DNA from: a bacterium
GTDB taxonomy: Bacteria > Armatimonadota > UBA5829
Assembly: GCA_021372295.1 (NCBI GenBank)
Contig: JAJFUS010000005.1
Span: 62,001-126,000 of the forward strand
Direction: 5' to 3'
Length of the DNA stretch: 64,000 nt
The notes under the pieces were generated by a model. That model made no database searches. It was given only the letters and a program-made list of their open reading frames with translations, and had not been told where the DNA came from. A program made the position numbers and the translations under genes. Below are positions 51,984 through 60,640 of the stretch, piece after piece. Within the stretch, counting starts at the first letter, position 1. Each line of letters opens with the position of its first letter.

Positions 51984-53279
51984 ATGAAAACAGTCAGAGA
52001 TTTAATGACACCTGATGTGGTATGGGTCACGCCTTCGACACGAGTCAAGGTTGCGATCACATTTATGAAAGGCCACAGTATAGGCGCGCTCCCCGTGCTC
52101 GTAAACAGCGGGCTGGTGGGCATCGTCACCTTGTACGACCTCCTGGGCGAGCCTCAAGACGCGCCCGTCGAAGAACTGATGACCCGCAGGTTTACTTCGG
52201 TCGACCCCGATATGACCGCCTACGATGCCGCGCGGCTTCTCCAGGAGACCGGCGACAACCATCTTCTTGTAACCCAGGACGACCAGCTCGTAGGAATTCT
52301 TTCCCAGGGCGACCTGATGCCGGAACTCGGACGCACATTCGACCCTCTTACCGAGCTTCCATGGTCAGACAGCTTCCGCGAGTGGTCGATGAACGCTCTG
52401 AAGCGCGGCCTTGAAATCACGATTATCCTCTTTGACCTGGACAAATTCGGCATATTCAATAAGAAATACGGCCACGTGGTCGGCGATACCGTTATAAAAG
52501 AAGTCGCGGGCGTGCTCAAGAGAGGCGTCGATCCAGACCTGGAACTGTTGTGCCGCTACGGCGGCGACGAGTTCGGCCTGGTGACCGTCCGCCGAGCCGA
52601 TGAGGCAGCCGCACTTGCAGAAGTGCTAAAGGAAAGAGTTTCTCAGATCAAGATTGACGAGGTTCCCGAGGGGGTCTCGATGACCTACGGAATGTTCGGC
52701 GGCAGGCGAACCAAAGAGCGCGAAGATATGCACTACGCCGCCACCATCGACGATCTGATCACGCGCGCCAGCAAAAACTGCACCGCCAACAAGCCTAACC
52801 GCATAGAAGAGGCTCTGCCTGCTCTTGCTTCGGCGGCATCTCTGCTCGAAGCTGCGTCCAGTGACGGCTCCGCGCGCGCGCCGAGGCTTAAAATCGAGAC
52901 CATCAGCTTCATCAGTTCCGGCACTGAAGCTAAAGTGGGCGTCACGCTTGCAAGAGGCGGAAATGAGTTTATGCGAGAGTCCAGCGGTTACGCGGTCGGC
53001 GAAGAAAGTATTCTTCGCCTGTTTGCCGAAGCTGCCGCCGGGGCAGTGTGCAAGTCGCTTGCGCCCGATCATGGAATCGTTGTGGAAGACGCTTCCCTGC
53101 AGGAGAGCGGCAAGGACGACGAAATAGTCACTGTGGTCGCGATGTATGTCCATCCCCGATCCAGTGTCAGGCTGACCGGCAGTGCTCTCGTGCGTCGAGG
53201 TGACCACTATCGCGCCGCAGCAGCCGCTCTGCTCGATGCGGTCAACAGACAGGTCGAGCTTGCTCCATCACGCGAATAA
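51984..53279 (+). CDS. CBS-pair diguanylate cyclase
   Basis: A 431-residue cytoplasmic protein. Residues 1-115 are two CBS domains (VRDLMTPDVVWVTPSTRVKV; VEELMTRRFTSVDPDMTAYD), which sense adenine nucleotides. Residues 117-290 form a GGDEF domain with an intact RYGGDEFGLV (193-197) and DLDKFGIFNKKYGHVVGD, so it can probably make c-di-GMP; no RxxD inhibitory site is obvious. Residues 300-431 form an extra alpha/beta domain I do not recognise (LKIETISFISSGTEAKVGVT ... VRLTGSALVRRGDHYRAAAA). ATG 51984 has GAGGGTGG upstream. A sigma-70 and a sigma-54 promoter both precede it. Confidence 0.9.
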   Translation: MKTVRDLMTPDVVWVTPSTRVKVAITFMKGHSIGALPVLVNSGLVGIVTLYDLLGEPQDAPVEELMTRRFTSVDPDMTAYDAARLLQETGDNHLLVTQDDQLVGILSQGDLMPELGRTFDPLTELPWSDSFREWSMNALKRGLEITIILFDLDKFGIFNKKYGHVVGDTVIKEVAGVLKRGVDPDLELLCRYGGDEFGLVTVRRADEAAALAEVLKERVSQIKIDEVPEGVSMTYGMFGGRRTKEREDMHYAATIDDLITRASKNCTANKPNRIEEALPALASAASLLEAASSDGSARAPRLKIETISFISSGTEAKVGVTLARGGNEFMRESSGYAVGEESILRLFAEAAAGAVCKSLAPDHGIVVEDASLQESGKDDEIVTVVAMYVHPRSSVRLTGSALVRRGDHYRAAAAALLDAVNRQVELAPSRE

Positions 53280-53281
53280 TC

Positions 53282-53319
53282 AAAAAATGGGAGCGGCGAC
53301 TTCAAAAATCGCCACCCCC
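53282..53319 (-). terminator. rho-independent terminator of the UroD-like gene
   Basis: On the minus strand, GGGGGTGGCGA pairs with TCGCCGCTCCC (two G-U pairs), followed by ATTTTTTG (A-run 53282-53287 on the + strand). Confidence 0.75.
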
Positions 53320-53357
53320 ATCATCATGCACGAAAGCACAGCGGCGAAAGGAGAGGG

Positions 53358-54362
53358 TTATCGGACCGCTGCGCACTCCCTGCCGATGGCCGCTCTTTCA
53401 AACGTCTTCATATTTTCAATGCTGGTCCCGGGAGCAACATCGCAGCCGGACGATATTATAAACCGGTCACAGTCCGCCATCCGATCCAGAAGGCGTCTCG
53501 TCTGGACGCATACTGTCTCCGGCGTGCCGAAACGCAGGACTTCGGTCGGGTCGATGTTGCCCATCAAGACTACATTCTCCGGCAGCCTGGGGTATATCTC
53601 GTAAGGATCTGTAACCGATCCCACATGCAGAGCCTCGATTCCGGTGGCGCACAGGCTTTCAATCATATGAGTGATGTTGCCACAATTGTGAAGAGCCGGC
53701 GTCCTGCCCCGACTTTTGATCAGATCGACCAGTTCCTTCACGTAAGCATTCGAAAACTCGTTGGCATCATCTTCGCGCAGCATCCCCGACGCCGGTTCGA
53801 GAATCATTACGCCGTCCACACCGGTGTCCAGCAGCGCGCCGATATATTTCTTCAGGAGAGCATTTGCTTTGGCGAGCACTACGCGCACTGTCTCTGGTTC
53901 CAGCTTTACACCGATGGCGATTTCGGTCATGCCCATCAGCCTGCCCGCTATAGAGAACGGCCCCAGCACATATCCCCACACAAGTTTGTCGGGGAAGGCG
54001 TTTCGCATTTCACGGCAGACATCCACGTATATATTTAACCGATTGCCCTCGCCGATCTCGGGGATCACGAGCGCATCGGCGGCTTCTTTTGTTTCTACGG
54101 ATATACCGTGAATAGTCGGCATTTCGTCGGTTTCCCAGTTCACCGTCGCGCCCAGCGCCTCGGTTTCCACGGTGAGGTCCATCATCGGAAAGATTATATC
54201 AAAGCTCAACGCCTTGTTTAGAGCAATCAGGGTCGCGGCCTGAACTGAACCGTCAGTCAAATTTTGAGCGACTGTCGTGTTTGTCAACTCAGTACCGGGA
54301 AAACCCGAAAGCGGCGCGGCCAACTGTCTGCCTGCGTTCTTTACATATTCACTAAACGTCAT
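53358..54362 (-). CDS. uroporphyrinogen-decarboxylase-family (MtaA/CmuA-like) protein
   Basis: A 334-residue TIM barrel of the UroD superfamily. This branch (MtaA, CmuA and others) moves methyl groups to or from corrinoids or thiols using zinc. TPALHNCGNITHMIESLCAT supplies a His-x-Cys pair, and FIISSGCDVAPGTSIENM near the end a third Cys, the zinc pattern of methyltransferases and not of haem-making HemE. DGVMILEPASGML is typical. Start ATG 54362 with AAGAGG upstream; an ATG at 54416 overlaps the -10 box. No corrinoid protein is adjacent. Confidence 0.85.
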   Translation of the reverse strand: MTFSEYVKNAGRQLAAPLSGFPGTELTNTTVAQNLTDGSVQAATLIALNKALSFDIIFPMMDLTVETEALGATVNWETDEMPTIHGISVETKEAADALVIPEIGEGNRLNIYVDVCREMRNAFPDKLVWGYVLGPFSIAGRLMGMTEIAIGVKLEPETVRVVLAKANALLKKYIGALLDTGVDGVMILEPASGMLREDDANEFSNAYVKELVDLIKSRGRTPALHNCGNITHMIESLCATGIEALHVGSVTDPYEIYPRLPENVVLMGNIDPTEVLRFGTPETVCVQTRRLLDRMADCDRFIISSGCDVAPGTSIENMKTFERAAIGRECAAVR

Positions 54363-54414
54363 TTGAAAAACCTCTTGCTTAATCAGATCCCGAATCATCG
54401 GCTTCATTATTTTC

Positions 54415-54443
54415 ATTATATCCCCGCATGTAGGCGTTCACAA
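54415..54443 (-). promoter_or_regulatory. strong sigma-70 promoter for the UroD-like gene
   Basis: On the minus strand: TTGTGA, 17 bp, TATAAT. Predicted start near 54408, 46 bases before the ATG at 54362. Confidence 0.65.
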
Positions 54444-54507
54444 TGGCTGCGCGCCACTTTGCTACGAGGTTACAAAGAGCACGGATTTACCACAACCGAC
54501 AATCTTC

Positions 54508-54535
54508 TTGATTTTCAGGTCGATTGTGGTATCAT
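54508..54535 (+). promoter_or_regulatory. promoter giving a leaderless mRNA
   Basis: TTGATT (54508-54513), 16 bp, TATCAT (54530-54535). The ATG at 54544 is 9 bases past the -10 box and has no Shine-Dalgarno. Confidence 0.45.
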
Positions 54536-54543
54536 TGGCTTAT

Positions 54544-55194
54544 ATGGACGACATCAGGTCAAAAGCTGAATTCGACAAGCTCATCACGGCGGCACACGTC
54601 CACAGGCGGCGCGGAGATTATGCCGAGGCCGATCGGGCGATCAGGCACGCTCTCGATATGTGCCCGAACGATATGGATGCCCGCGAGTTCGCTGCGGACA
54701 TGCTCTTCGCCCGAGGCAGGTTGGAGCAGGCCGCAAAAGAATACAAAGCGATTCTCTCGGAGGACGCCTCGCGTACCTATGCGGAGGAGCAATACGCCAG
54801 AGTGATCCTGCAAATATCCGAAGGCAAGCGGCAACAGGAACTGCTCAAAGACATGCTGGAGAACCCGTCAAAGTATCGAGCTCCGGCGCGGTCTCCATTG
54901 GTGGCGGCAATCCTTTCGATAGCTCCCGGCTTCGGCCAGATATATAACGGTCAGTTCGTGAAAGGGGCCGCGCTCTTTACCACTACTATGATCCTTTGGT
55001 TCTTCTTTTATCTCATGAGGCCCGACGTGAGCGCGTACCGGCCGGATGTCAGAATGATGCAGTTCGTGCAAAACCTCAGTCCGCTGGCGGTGATCTTTGC
55101 GCTGTCGGCATTCTTTCTGCAAGTGTACGCGTTCGTGGACGCTCCTGTCGTTGCCGACAAGCAAAAGAAAAACCAGGACGCGCAGCCGGGTTAA
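54544..55194 (+). CDS. TPR protein with TM2/DUF5683-like membrane domain
   Basis: A 216-residue protein. Residues 1-95 hold two TPR units (FDKLITAAHVHRRRGDYAEA; ARGRLEQAAKEYKAILSED). Residues 120-205 form a membrane domain that opens with AILSIAPGFGQIYNGQFVKG, the PGxGQxYNG...KG pattern of TM2-like proteins, followed by two hydrophobic helices (ALFTTTMILWFFFYLM; PLAVIFALSAFFLQVYAFV). A basic tail follows. A scaffold role at the inner membrane is plausible but not shown. Probably translated from a leaderless mRNA. Repeat copy 8 follows its stop. Confidence 0.75.
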   Translation: MDDIRSKAEFDKLITAAHVHRRRGDYAEADRAIRHALDMCPNDMDAREFAADMLFARGRLEQAAKEYKAILSEDASRTYAEEQYARVILQISEGKRQQELLKDMLENPSKYRAPARSPLVAAILSIAPGFGQIYNGQFVKGAALFTTTMILWFFFYLMRPDVSAYRPDVRMMQFVQNLSPLAVIFALSAFFLQVYAFVDAPVVADKQKKNQDAQPG

Positions 55195-55200
55195 AACAAT

Positions 55201-55330
55201 GGTTCAGTCTTGCGGGATTTTCTTGGGGCTCTGCAAGGAAACCAGGTTTCCTCCACATTCTGACCCGAACTTAATTATCCCCTTAAGGGGATAATTAAGT
55301 TCGATATGGGGCTCAGGGGCGACCCCAAGA
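55201..55330 (+). repeat. multi-hairpin repeat, copy 8 (internally deleted)
   Basis: The left terminal repeat (GGTTCAGTCTTGCGGGATTT) and the central palindrome (55266-55303, perfect over 38 bases) are kept. The AGAGACTCTGTCTCT hairpin and most of the right half are missing, leaving about 130 bp. It lies between two convergent genes, and the RND stop codon follows directly. Confidence 0.9.
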
Positions 55331-58300
55331 TTACCTTTCCAGGTCGTTTCCAGCCCCTACGTAATCGGTATCGAGATCAAGCTCTCCCATACCGGACAGG
55401 TCGTCCTTTCGACTGGATCCCGGCGCGATTTTCTTAAGCAGTCCCTGCCAGGCGTCGTCCACGATCGTGTAGGTCACGGGAATTACGATCAAAGTAAGCA
55501 AGGTCGATACGATAAGACCACCGATAACTGCAATCGCCATAGGCGAGCGCATCTCGGAACCCTGGTCCAGAGCCAAAGCAGTCGGCATCATACCACCGAT
55601 CATGGCCAGAGTGGTCATCATAATAGGCCTGAGCCTGGTCTGGCCCGCCCCCAGAAGAGCGTCATGCCGATTAGTGCCTCTCTCCCGCAGGGTGTTCGTG
55701 TAGTCGATCAGCAGGATGGCGTTCTTTGTAACAAGACCCACCAGCATGATGATACCGATCATTGCGACCACACTGAGCGACTTGCCCGTAACCAGCAGAG
55801 CAAGCAGCGCACCAATCATAGCCTGAGGCAGTGCGAACATAATGACCAGTGGCGTCAGGAACGACTCAAACAGCGCTCCCATCAGCATATACACCAACAC
55901 GATAGCCAGAATTATTGCCGAGAACATATAACCGAAGCTCTCGTTCATCATCTTACCCATACCGCCGGTTGCAATCGTAGTGCCCGCAACTTTGGGCATA
56001 TCCTTCATGCGCTGGTTGATTGCGGCTTCCACATTACCCAGGTTCGCGCCGCTTTCCAGGTTCGCAGTCACTTTTACGAGCCTCTGATTGTTCTTACGGT
56101 CGATCTTGGTAGGTGAATAGTCGCGTGTTACCTGTGCGACGTCTTTGAGATACACCGGAACGCCGTATTTTGACCCGATGATGAGATTCTCGACATCCGA
56201 CGGTTTGTTTCGGTCAATATTAGCGTAGCGCACCCTTATGGGATACTCTGTGCCGCTGTCACGCAGCTTGGCGTCGTCATTGCCGTCGATAGCAATCCTT
56301 GCAGTGGTCGCCACCTGAGCCAGCGTCATATCCCACTTGGCAGCGCGAAGCCTGTCCACAATAATTCGCCTCTCGGGCTTGCCGGCCTTGTAAGAAATAT
56401 CCACGTCCATACAGCCCGGCGTCTTCTTCATAACCTCAGCCAGTTGATTGGCCTGCTTGAGGATGTCGTCCATATTCTGTCCCATGACTTCCTTGGTGAC
56501 ACCCTGAGTTCCCATGTCGCTGCTTATTGCAGCCGTAATCTGTTCTGCTCCGGGAATACTGGCAGTGCGAGCGGATACCGCGTCAATTACTTCCTGTACA
56601 CCGCGTTTTCGCAGGTTCTTGTCCACGATCTTACAACTGATGACCGCATAGTTGGTGCCTGTATTGCCACCCGAATGCGAACCGGCACTGTCCGTACCGA
56701 CAACGCTCACATAATACCCCTGCTGAACCAGTTTACGCTCCATCTTGCCGTTGTCGCCTTTGACTTCTTCATAGACCGGCCTAAACTCCGGCACCTGGTC
56801 AAGCACTTTCTCGATTTTTCTCGTCACGACATCAGTCGCTTTGAGGGAGGTTCCGGGAGTGGTGCGAACTTTGATTTGAAACTGGCCTTTGTCTGTGTCT
56901 GGAAACATACCGAACCCAAACGGCAGGTAAATAGTCAGCGCGATCACCACCATCATGGCGCCAAATATAATCGCGACTTTCTTACTCTTTTTGTCAATGA
57001 GCATTGCAGCCGCGCACGCGGCTACAGCCACCAGGGCAATTACAACCCTGGGTCCCGTAAAGGCGACTTTGCCCCCCGGAATGGGCATAGCCATCGCAAA
57101 CACGACCAGCAGGGACACACACCCGATCACAATAGTCAGGAACCGGTTGTGCAGAGCCCATTCCAGCACGCCTCGATAGGCGGCAGTGACAGCCGAAATG
57201 CCGCGTTCCAGCCCACCAAACAGGACGCCGGCGACTCTATCAACTCTGTCCTTATACGTCGGCCTGCCTTCGGCAATGCGCTTTGCAGAGAGTTCGTCAT
57301 CACGATCCTTTTCGTCTTCGGTCTTCATCCATCGCGAAGCAAGCATAGGGGTCAGGGTAAACGACATAAGCAGCGAGAACGCTGTGGCACACGCAACTGT
57401 AATACCGAACTGTCTGAAAAACTGTCCGATGATCCCGCCCATAAACGCAATCGGCACGAACACAACGATGTCCACCATAGTGATTGCTACAGCCGCAAGG
57501 CCGATCTCAGAACGCCCGTCGACTGCGGCAGCCTCTCTGCCCTTGCGCATTTTCAGGTGTCGCTCGATATTCTCCAGAACGACGATGGAGTCGTCGACAA
57601 GAATACCTACAACCAACGACAAAGCCAGAAGAGTCATCGTGTTGAGAGAAAACCCAAACGAACCGATCGGCAAAAACGTCGCAACGATAGAAGTCGGGAT
57701 AGCGATTGCAACAATAAACGTCGCCCTTGCCGTATGCAGGAACAAAAACACTATTATAACAACCAGCAAAATACCTTCGTAGAGGCTCTTGTTCACGGCC
57801 TCAAGCGAGTCCTCCACGGTTGTCGCAGCATCATTGATGATGGTTGGTTCGACACCAGCCGGAAGCAGTGGTCTCATCTCTTCGAGCTGTTCTCTGACAC
57901 CTTTGGAGATCTCCACTGTGTTTCCGTCCGACTGCTTCTGAACAGTGATAACAACACTGGGATCGCCGTTTATTCGGCTCAGATAGTCTGGTTCTACAAT
58001 CGTGTCATTGACTTTTGCAATGTCCCCGATCCGCACAACCGCGTCCGGCTCGCCGTTTCTGCCTTCGATAAACATCCGGGCATCGGCTACCTGCTCGGCA
58101 CTTTGGAACTCGCCGACGGTTCGCACGGAGTAATCACGCGCCCCTTCCTTGATGGAGCCTGCAGGAACATTCATATTGGCTCCAGCAACCGTAGAAACGA
58201 CCTTGCTTATACCTACGCCGTATGCCTGAAGCCTGTCCTTGTCGACATCAACCGCTATTTCGCGCTCATCGCCGCCGGTGACCTCCACTGCAGCCACACC

Positions 58301-58804
58301 GCCCACTTTGGACAACCTGTCGACAATGACATCATCAGCAAGAATGCGCATCTCCTTCGAGGACACATTGCCCGAAAGGCCGATTGTGACAACAGGATCG
58401 GATGAAATGTCCGCTTTCCTAATAATCGGTTTTTCTGCGTCTTCAGGCAGATCGGACTCGATTGCCGCCACCTTGTCGCGCACATCAGCAGCGGCAGCAT
58501 CGAGGTCGGTTCCCATCTCGAATTCCATTATGACAGTAGAAATGCCGTCCTGCGAGCTGGAAGTGACGTTGCGCAGGTTGCCCACCGACATAACGGCCTT
58601 CTCGACAGGTTCGCTGACGAGCGTTTCTATTTCATTGGGTCCTGCGCCTGCGTATGTTGTGATGACTCCCATATACGGAATGTCGATGTTGGGGTTCTCT
58701 TCAGCAGGCATTTTCTGCTTGGTCTGCATTCCCAGCACGATCAGCGCCAACACAAACATTACTATGAATATTGGACGCCGTATTGATACGTTAGTTAGCC
58801 ACAT
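55331..58804 (-). CDS. RND-family efflux permease (AcrB-like)
   Basis: A 1157-residue inner-membrane drug/proton antiporter of the HAE1 type. N-terminal helix PIFIVMFVLALIVLGMQTKQ, porter segments (YAGAGPNEIETLVSEPVEKA), and VGILVDDSIVVLENIERHLK with the paired Asp of the proton relay. The second half ends VGLVTKNAILLIDYTNTLRE and GSEMRSPMAIAVIGG. Between the first half and PFGFGMFPDTDKGQF lies an insert of about 50 residues holding two more hydrophobic helices, so the protein may have 14 membrane segments in place of 12. It works with the HlyD and TolC proteins encoded upstream. Confidence 0.95.
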   Translation of the reverse strand: MWLTNVSIRRPIFIVMFVLALIVLGMQTKQKMPAEENPNIDIPYMGVITTYAGAGPNEIETLVSEPVEKAVMSVGNLRNVTSSSQDGISTVIMEFEMGTDLDAAAADVRDKVAAIESDLPEDAEKPIIRKADISSDPVVTIGLSGNVSSKEMRILADDVIVDRLSKVGGVAAVEVTGGDEREIAVDVDKDRLQAYGVGISKVVSTVAGANMNVPAGSIKEGARDYSVRTVGEFQSAEQVADARMFIEGRNGEPDAVVRIGDIAKVNDTIVEPDYLSRINGDPSVVITVQKQSDGNTVEISKGVREQLEEMRPLLPAGVEPTIINDAATTVEDSLEAVNKSLYEGILLVVIIVFLFLHTARATFIVAIAIPTSIVATFLPIGSFGFSLNTMTLLALSLVVGILVDDSIVVLENIERHLKMRKGREAAAVDGRSEIGLAAVAITMVDIVVFVPIAFMGGIIGQFFRQFGITVACATAFSLLMSFTLTPMLASRWMKTEDEKDRDDELSAKRIAEGRPTYKDRVDRVAGVLFGGLERGISAVTAAYRGVLEWALHNRFLTIVIGCVSLLVVFAMAMPIPGGKVAFTGPRVVIALVAVAACAAAMLIDKKSKKVAIIFGAMMVVIALTIYLPFGFGMFPDTDKGQFQIKVRTTPGTSLKATDVVTRKIEKVLDQVPEFRPVYEEVKGDNGKMERKLVQQGYYVSVVGTDSAGSHSGGNTGTNYAVISCKIVDKNLRKRGVQEVIDAVSARTASIPGAEQITAAISSDMGTQGVTKEVMGQNMDDILKQANQLAEVMKKTPGCMDVDISYKAGKPERRIIVDRLRAAKWDMTLAQVATTARIAIDGNDDAKLRDSGTEYPIRVRYANIDRNKPSDVENLIIGSKYGVPVYLKDVAQVTRDYSPTKIDRKNNQRLVKVTANLESGANLGNVEAAINQRMKDMPKVAGTTIATGGMGKMMNESFGYMFSAIILAIVLVYMLMGALFESFLTPLVIMFALPQAMIGALLALLVTGKSLSVVAMIGIIMLVGLVTKNAILLIDYTNTLRERGTNRHDALLGAGQTRLRPIMMTTLAMIGGMMPTALALDQGSEMRSPMAIAVIGGLIVSTLLTLIVIPVTYTIVDDAWQGLLKKIAPGSSRKDDLSGMGELDLDTDYVGAGNDLER

Positions 58805-58903
58805 ATTCGATATCCTTGATGTTTACAATCTTTGGAGCCTGCCGTCCGAATGTGTAATGCACTATTGGATGCCATGCTCCACTAAGTTATACTAGACAGT
58901 GAG

Positions 58904-60358
58904 CTAACGCTCGATTTCGACTTTGGAGTTATCCTGCAAGTTCTGTCGACCCGACGTCACCACGATATCACCAACATTCAGGCCTTCCGGGTTAGCGATC
59001 TGCGTATAAGCGCTGTTTTCTCGCAACACTTCGACATCCATGCGCTTCACTTTATCCTTGCCGTTCATTATGAATACCATTTTAGTTCCTTTGCGCTCTT
59101 CAATGGCATCCTTGGGTACCAGTACTACGCTGCGTGACATTCCAATAACGATGCTTCCACGCGCAAACATTCCGGGCCGGATCGCGCCGGTCTTGTCGGT
59201 TATTCTAATACGCACAGGGAAATTCCTACCCGAAACGCTGGCGGAAGGATATATCTTGTCCACTATACCCTGGAAAGTTTTTCCCTGAATGGCATCTATG
59301 CGCACTTTGACATTTTGACCCATCGAGACATTGTCGATCTCAGTTTCGGAGACATCTCCCTGGAAGTAGAGCGAACCCAGGTTTACCACGCTTCCCATCG
59401 ACTGTCCGGCCGCCACGACCTGCCCCGGCTCGGTATTGCGTGATGCCAACAAACCCGATATGGGCGACTTCACCGATGTATACGAGAGCTGCTGTCTGGC
59501 AAGCGAAACGTTCGCCCTGGCCTGTTGCACAGAAGCCTGGGCCGACTTTATGTCCTCCTGCCGAAGCATATTCTGAGCGGCATTTGCCTTGGCTGATCGC
59601 AGCTGCTCTTTTGCGACCCGCACGTTTGCCTGAGCGGTATCCACGTCTTCGGCCCTGCCGCCTTCCTTGATTACGGAAAGTTGTTCTTGCGCGGATCTGT
59701 AGTCTGTCTGGGCGATCTTGTATTGAGTCTCGACCAGATCCAGCGTCGACTGCGAGATTGCGCCCTGATCGGCCAGCTTCTTGTTTCGCTTGTAATCGGC
59801 TTCCTTGTTGTCCAGCGTCGCCTTTGCGGCGGCCACTCTATTTTCAGCCACGAGCCGGTCTTGGCTGCGTGTCGGTGTCTTTGCCACAGCCAGTCTGGAT
59901 TTTGCGGCTTCCAGAGACGACTGTGCCTGTTCTATTGCCGCGTCGGTCTGGATTTTAGTCACTTTGGCATTTGTTCTGGCTTGCGACAGACGCGAAAGAG
60001 CCGATTCCAGGCTCGCCTCAGCCGATCTGAGATTGCTCTGAGCGTCGTCCGCATCGAGAGCCACCACGGTCATCCCCTTGCTTACGGAGTCACCTTCCCT
60101 AGCATATACGCCGGCCACTCTCCCGGGAATCTTTGCCGATAGAACCATTTCGTCGAGAGCTTTAATGTCGCCGGTCACCTCAACAGTCTGCTCCATGTCG
60201 CCACGAACTATTGCCGCGGTCTCTACCGGAATGCCCTCTTTGGCCCATATTTCTTTGCTGTTGGGCGGCGGCGTTTTGGGTGCGCGCGCACTTTTCGCCG
60301 CATACAATCCGCCCAGTGCGAGTATTATTATGATTAATGCGATTATTGTCTTTTTCAA
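58904..60358 (-). CDS. RND efflux periplasmic adaptor (HlyD/MFP family)
   Basis: A 484-residue membrane-fusion protein linking pump and TolC. Signal anchor MKKTIIALIIIILALGGLYA. The beta-lipoyl half-motifs are EMVLSAKIPGRVAGVYAREG and YTSVKSPISGLLASRNTEPG. Between them is a long alpha-hairpin (about residues 105-285) of heptads rich in Ala/Gln, longer than in AcrA, which hints at a tall periplasmic tunnel. A beta-barrel (VRIDAIQGKTFQGIVDKIYP) and a membrane-proximal domain follow. Start is TTG with GGGGGT upstream. The gap to the permease gene is 99 bp. Confidence 0.93.
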   Translation of the reverse strand: MKKTIIALIIIILALGGLYAAKSARAPKTPPPNSKEIWAKEGIPVETAAIVRGDMEQTVEVTGDIKALDEMVLSAKIPGRVAGVYAREGDSVSKGMTVVALDADDAQSNLRSAEASLESALSRLSQARTNAKVTKIQTDAAIEQAQSSLEAAKSRLAVAKTPTRSQDRLVAENRVAAAKATLDNKEADYKRNKKLADQGAISQSTLDLVETQYKIAQTDYRSAQEQLSVIKEGGRAEDVDTAQANVRVAKEQLRSAKANAAQNMLRQEDIKSAQASVQQARANVSLARQQLSYTSVKSPISGLLASRNTEPGQVVAAGQSMGSVVNLGSLYFQGDVSETEIDNVSMGQNVKVRIDAIQGKTFQGIVDKIYPSASVSGRNFPVRIRITDKTGAIRPGMFARGSIVIGMSRSVVLVPKDAIEERKGTKMVFIMNGKDKVKRMDVEVLRENSAYTQIANPEGLNVGDIVVTSGRQNLQDNSKVEIER

Positions 60359-60396
60359 TTACCAGACCCCCAAAATTAGTTTTAGATTTAGGTAAA

Positions 60397-60636
60397 AATT
60401 CAGTTTTGCGAGAATTATCTGAGGGTTTCACCCTCAGAATCCCGAGCAGGCGCCTCCGCCCCTGCACCCCGCTGGGGACGCGTTCCCAGACCCCGTTCCA
60501 GAGTTCAGCAGTCCCTTAAGGGACTGCTGAACTCTGAGTCAGAAGGTCCAGGAAACCCGGTTTCCTGGCAGGATCCAAGGACAGTGTCCTTGGCGGGGTT
60601 TGTGGCAGAGCCACAAAAATCCCGTAAGACTGAACT
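60397..60636 (-). repeat. multi-hairpin repeat, copy 9 (full length)
   Basis: A 240-bp copy with both terminal repeats (AATTCAGTTTTGCGAGAATT; in reverse AGTTCAGTCTTACGGGATTT). It has the clearest compensating changes: the central palindrome reads CAGAGTTCAGCAGTCCC with its exact complement (60499-60536), CCAAGGACAGTGTCCTTGG replaces the usual AGAGAC stem, and TTTGTGGCAGAGCCACAAA replaces TTTGGGG. It sits inside the efflux operon, between tolC and the adaptor gene, 4 bases from the tolC stop. Confidence 0.93.
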
Positions 60637-60640
60637 TTTA

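Noticed and set aside
56444-58405. Open frame of 653 codons opposite the RND permease gene
   Set aside because: It is antisense to a strongly conserved gene, with a composition full of His, Arg and Asn typical of a shadow frame, and no start signals.
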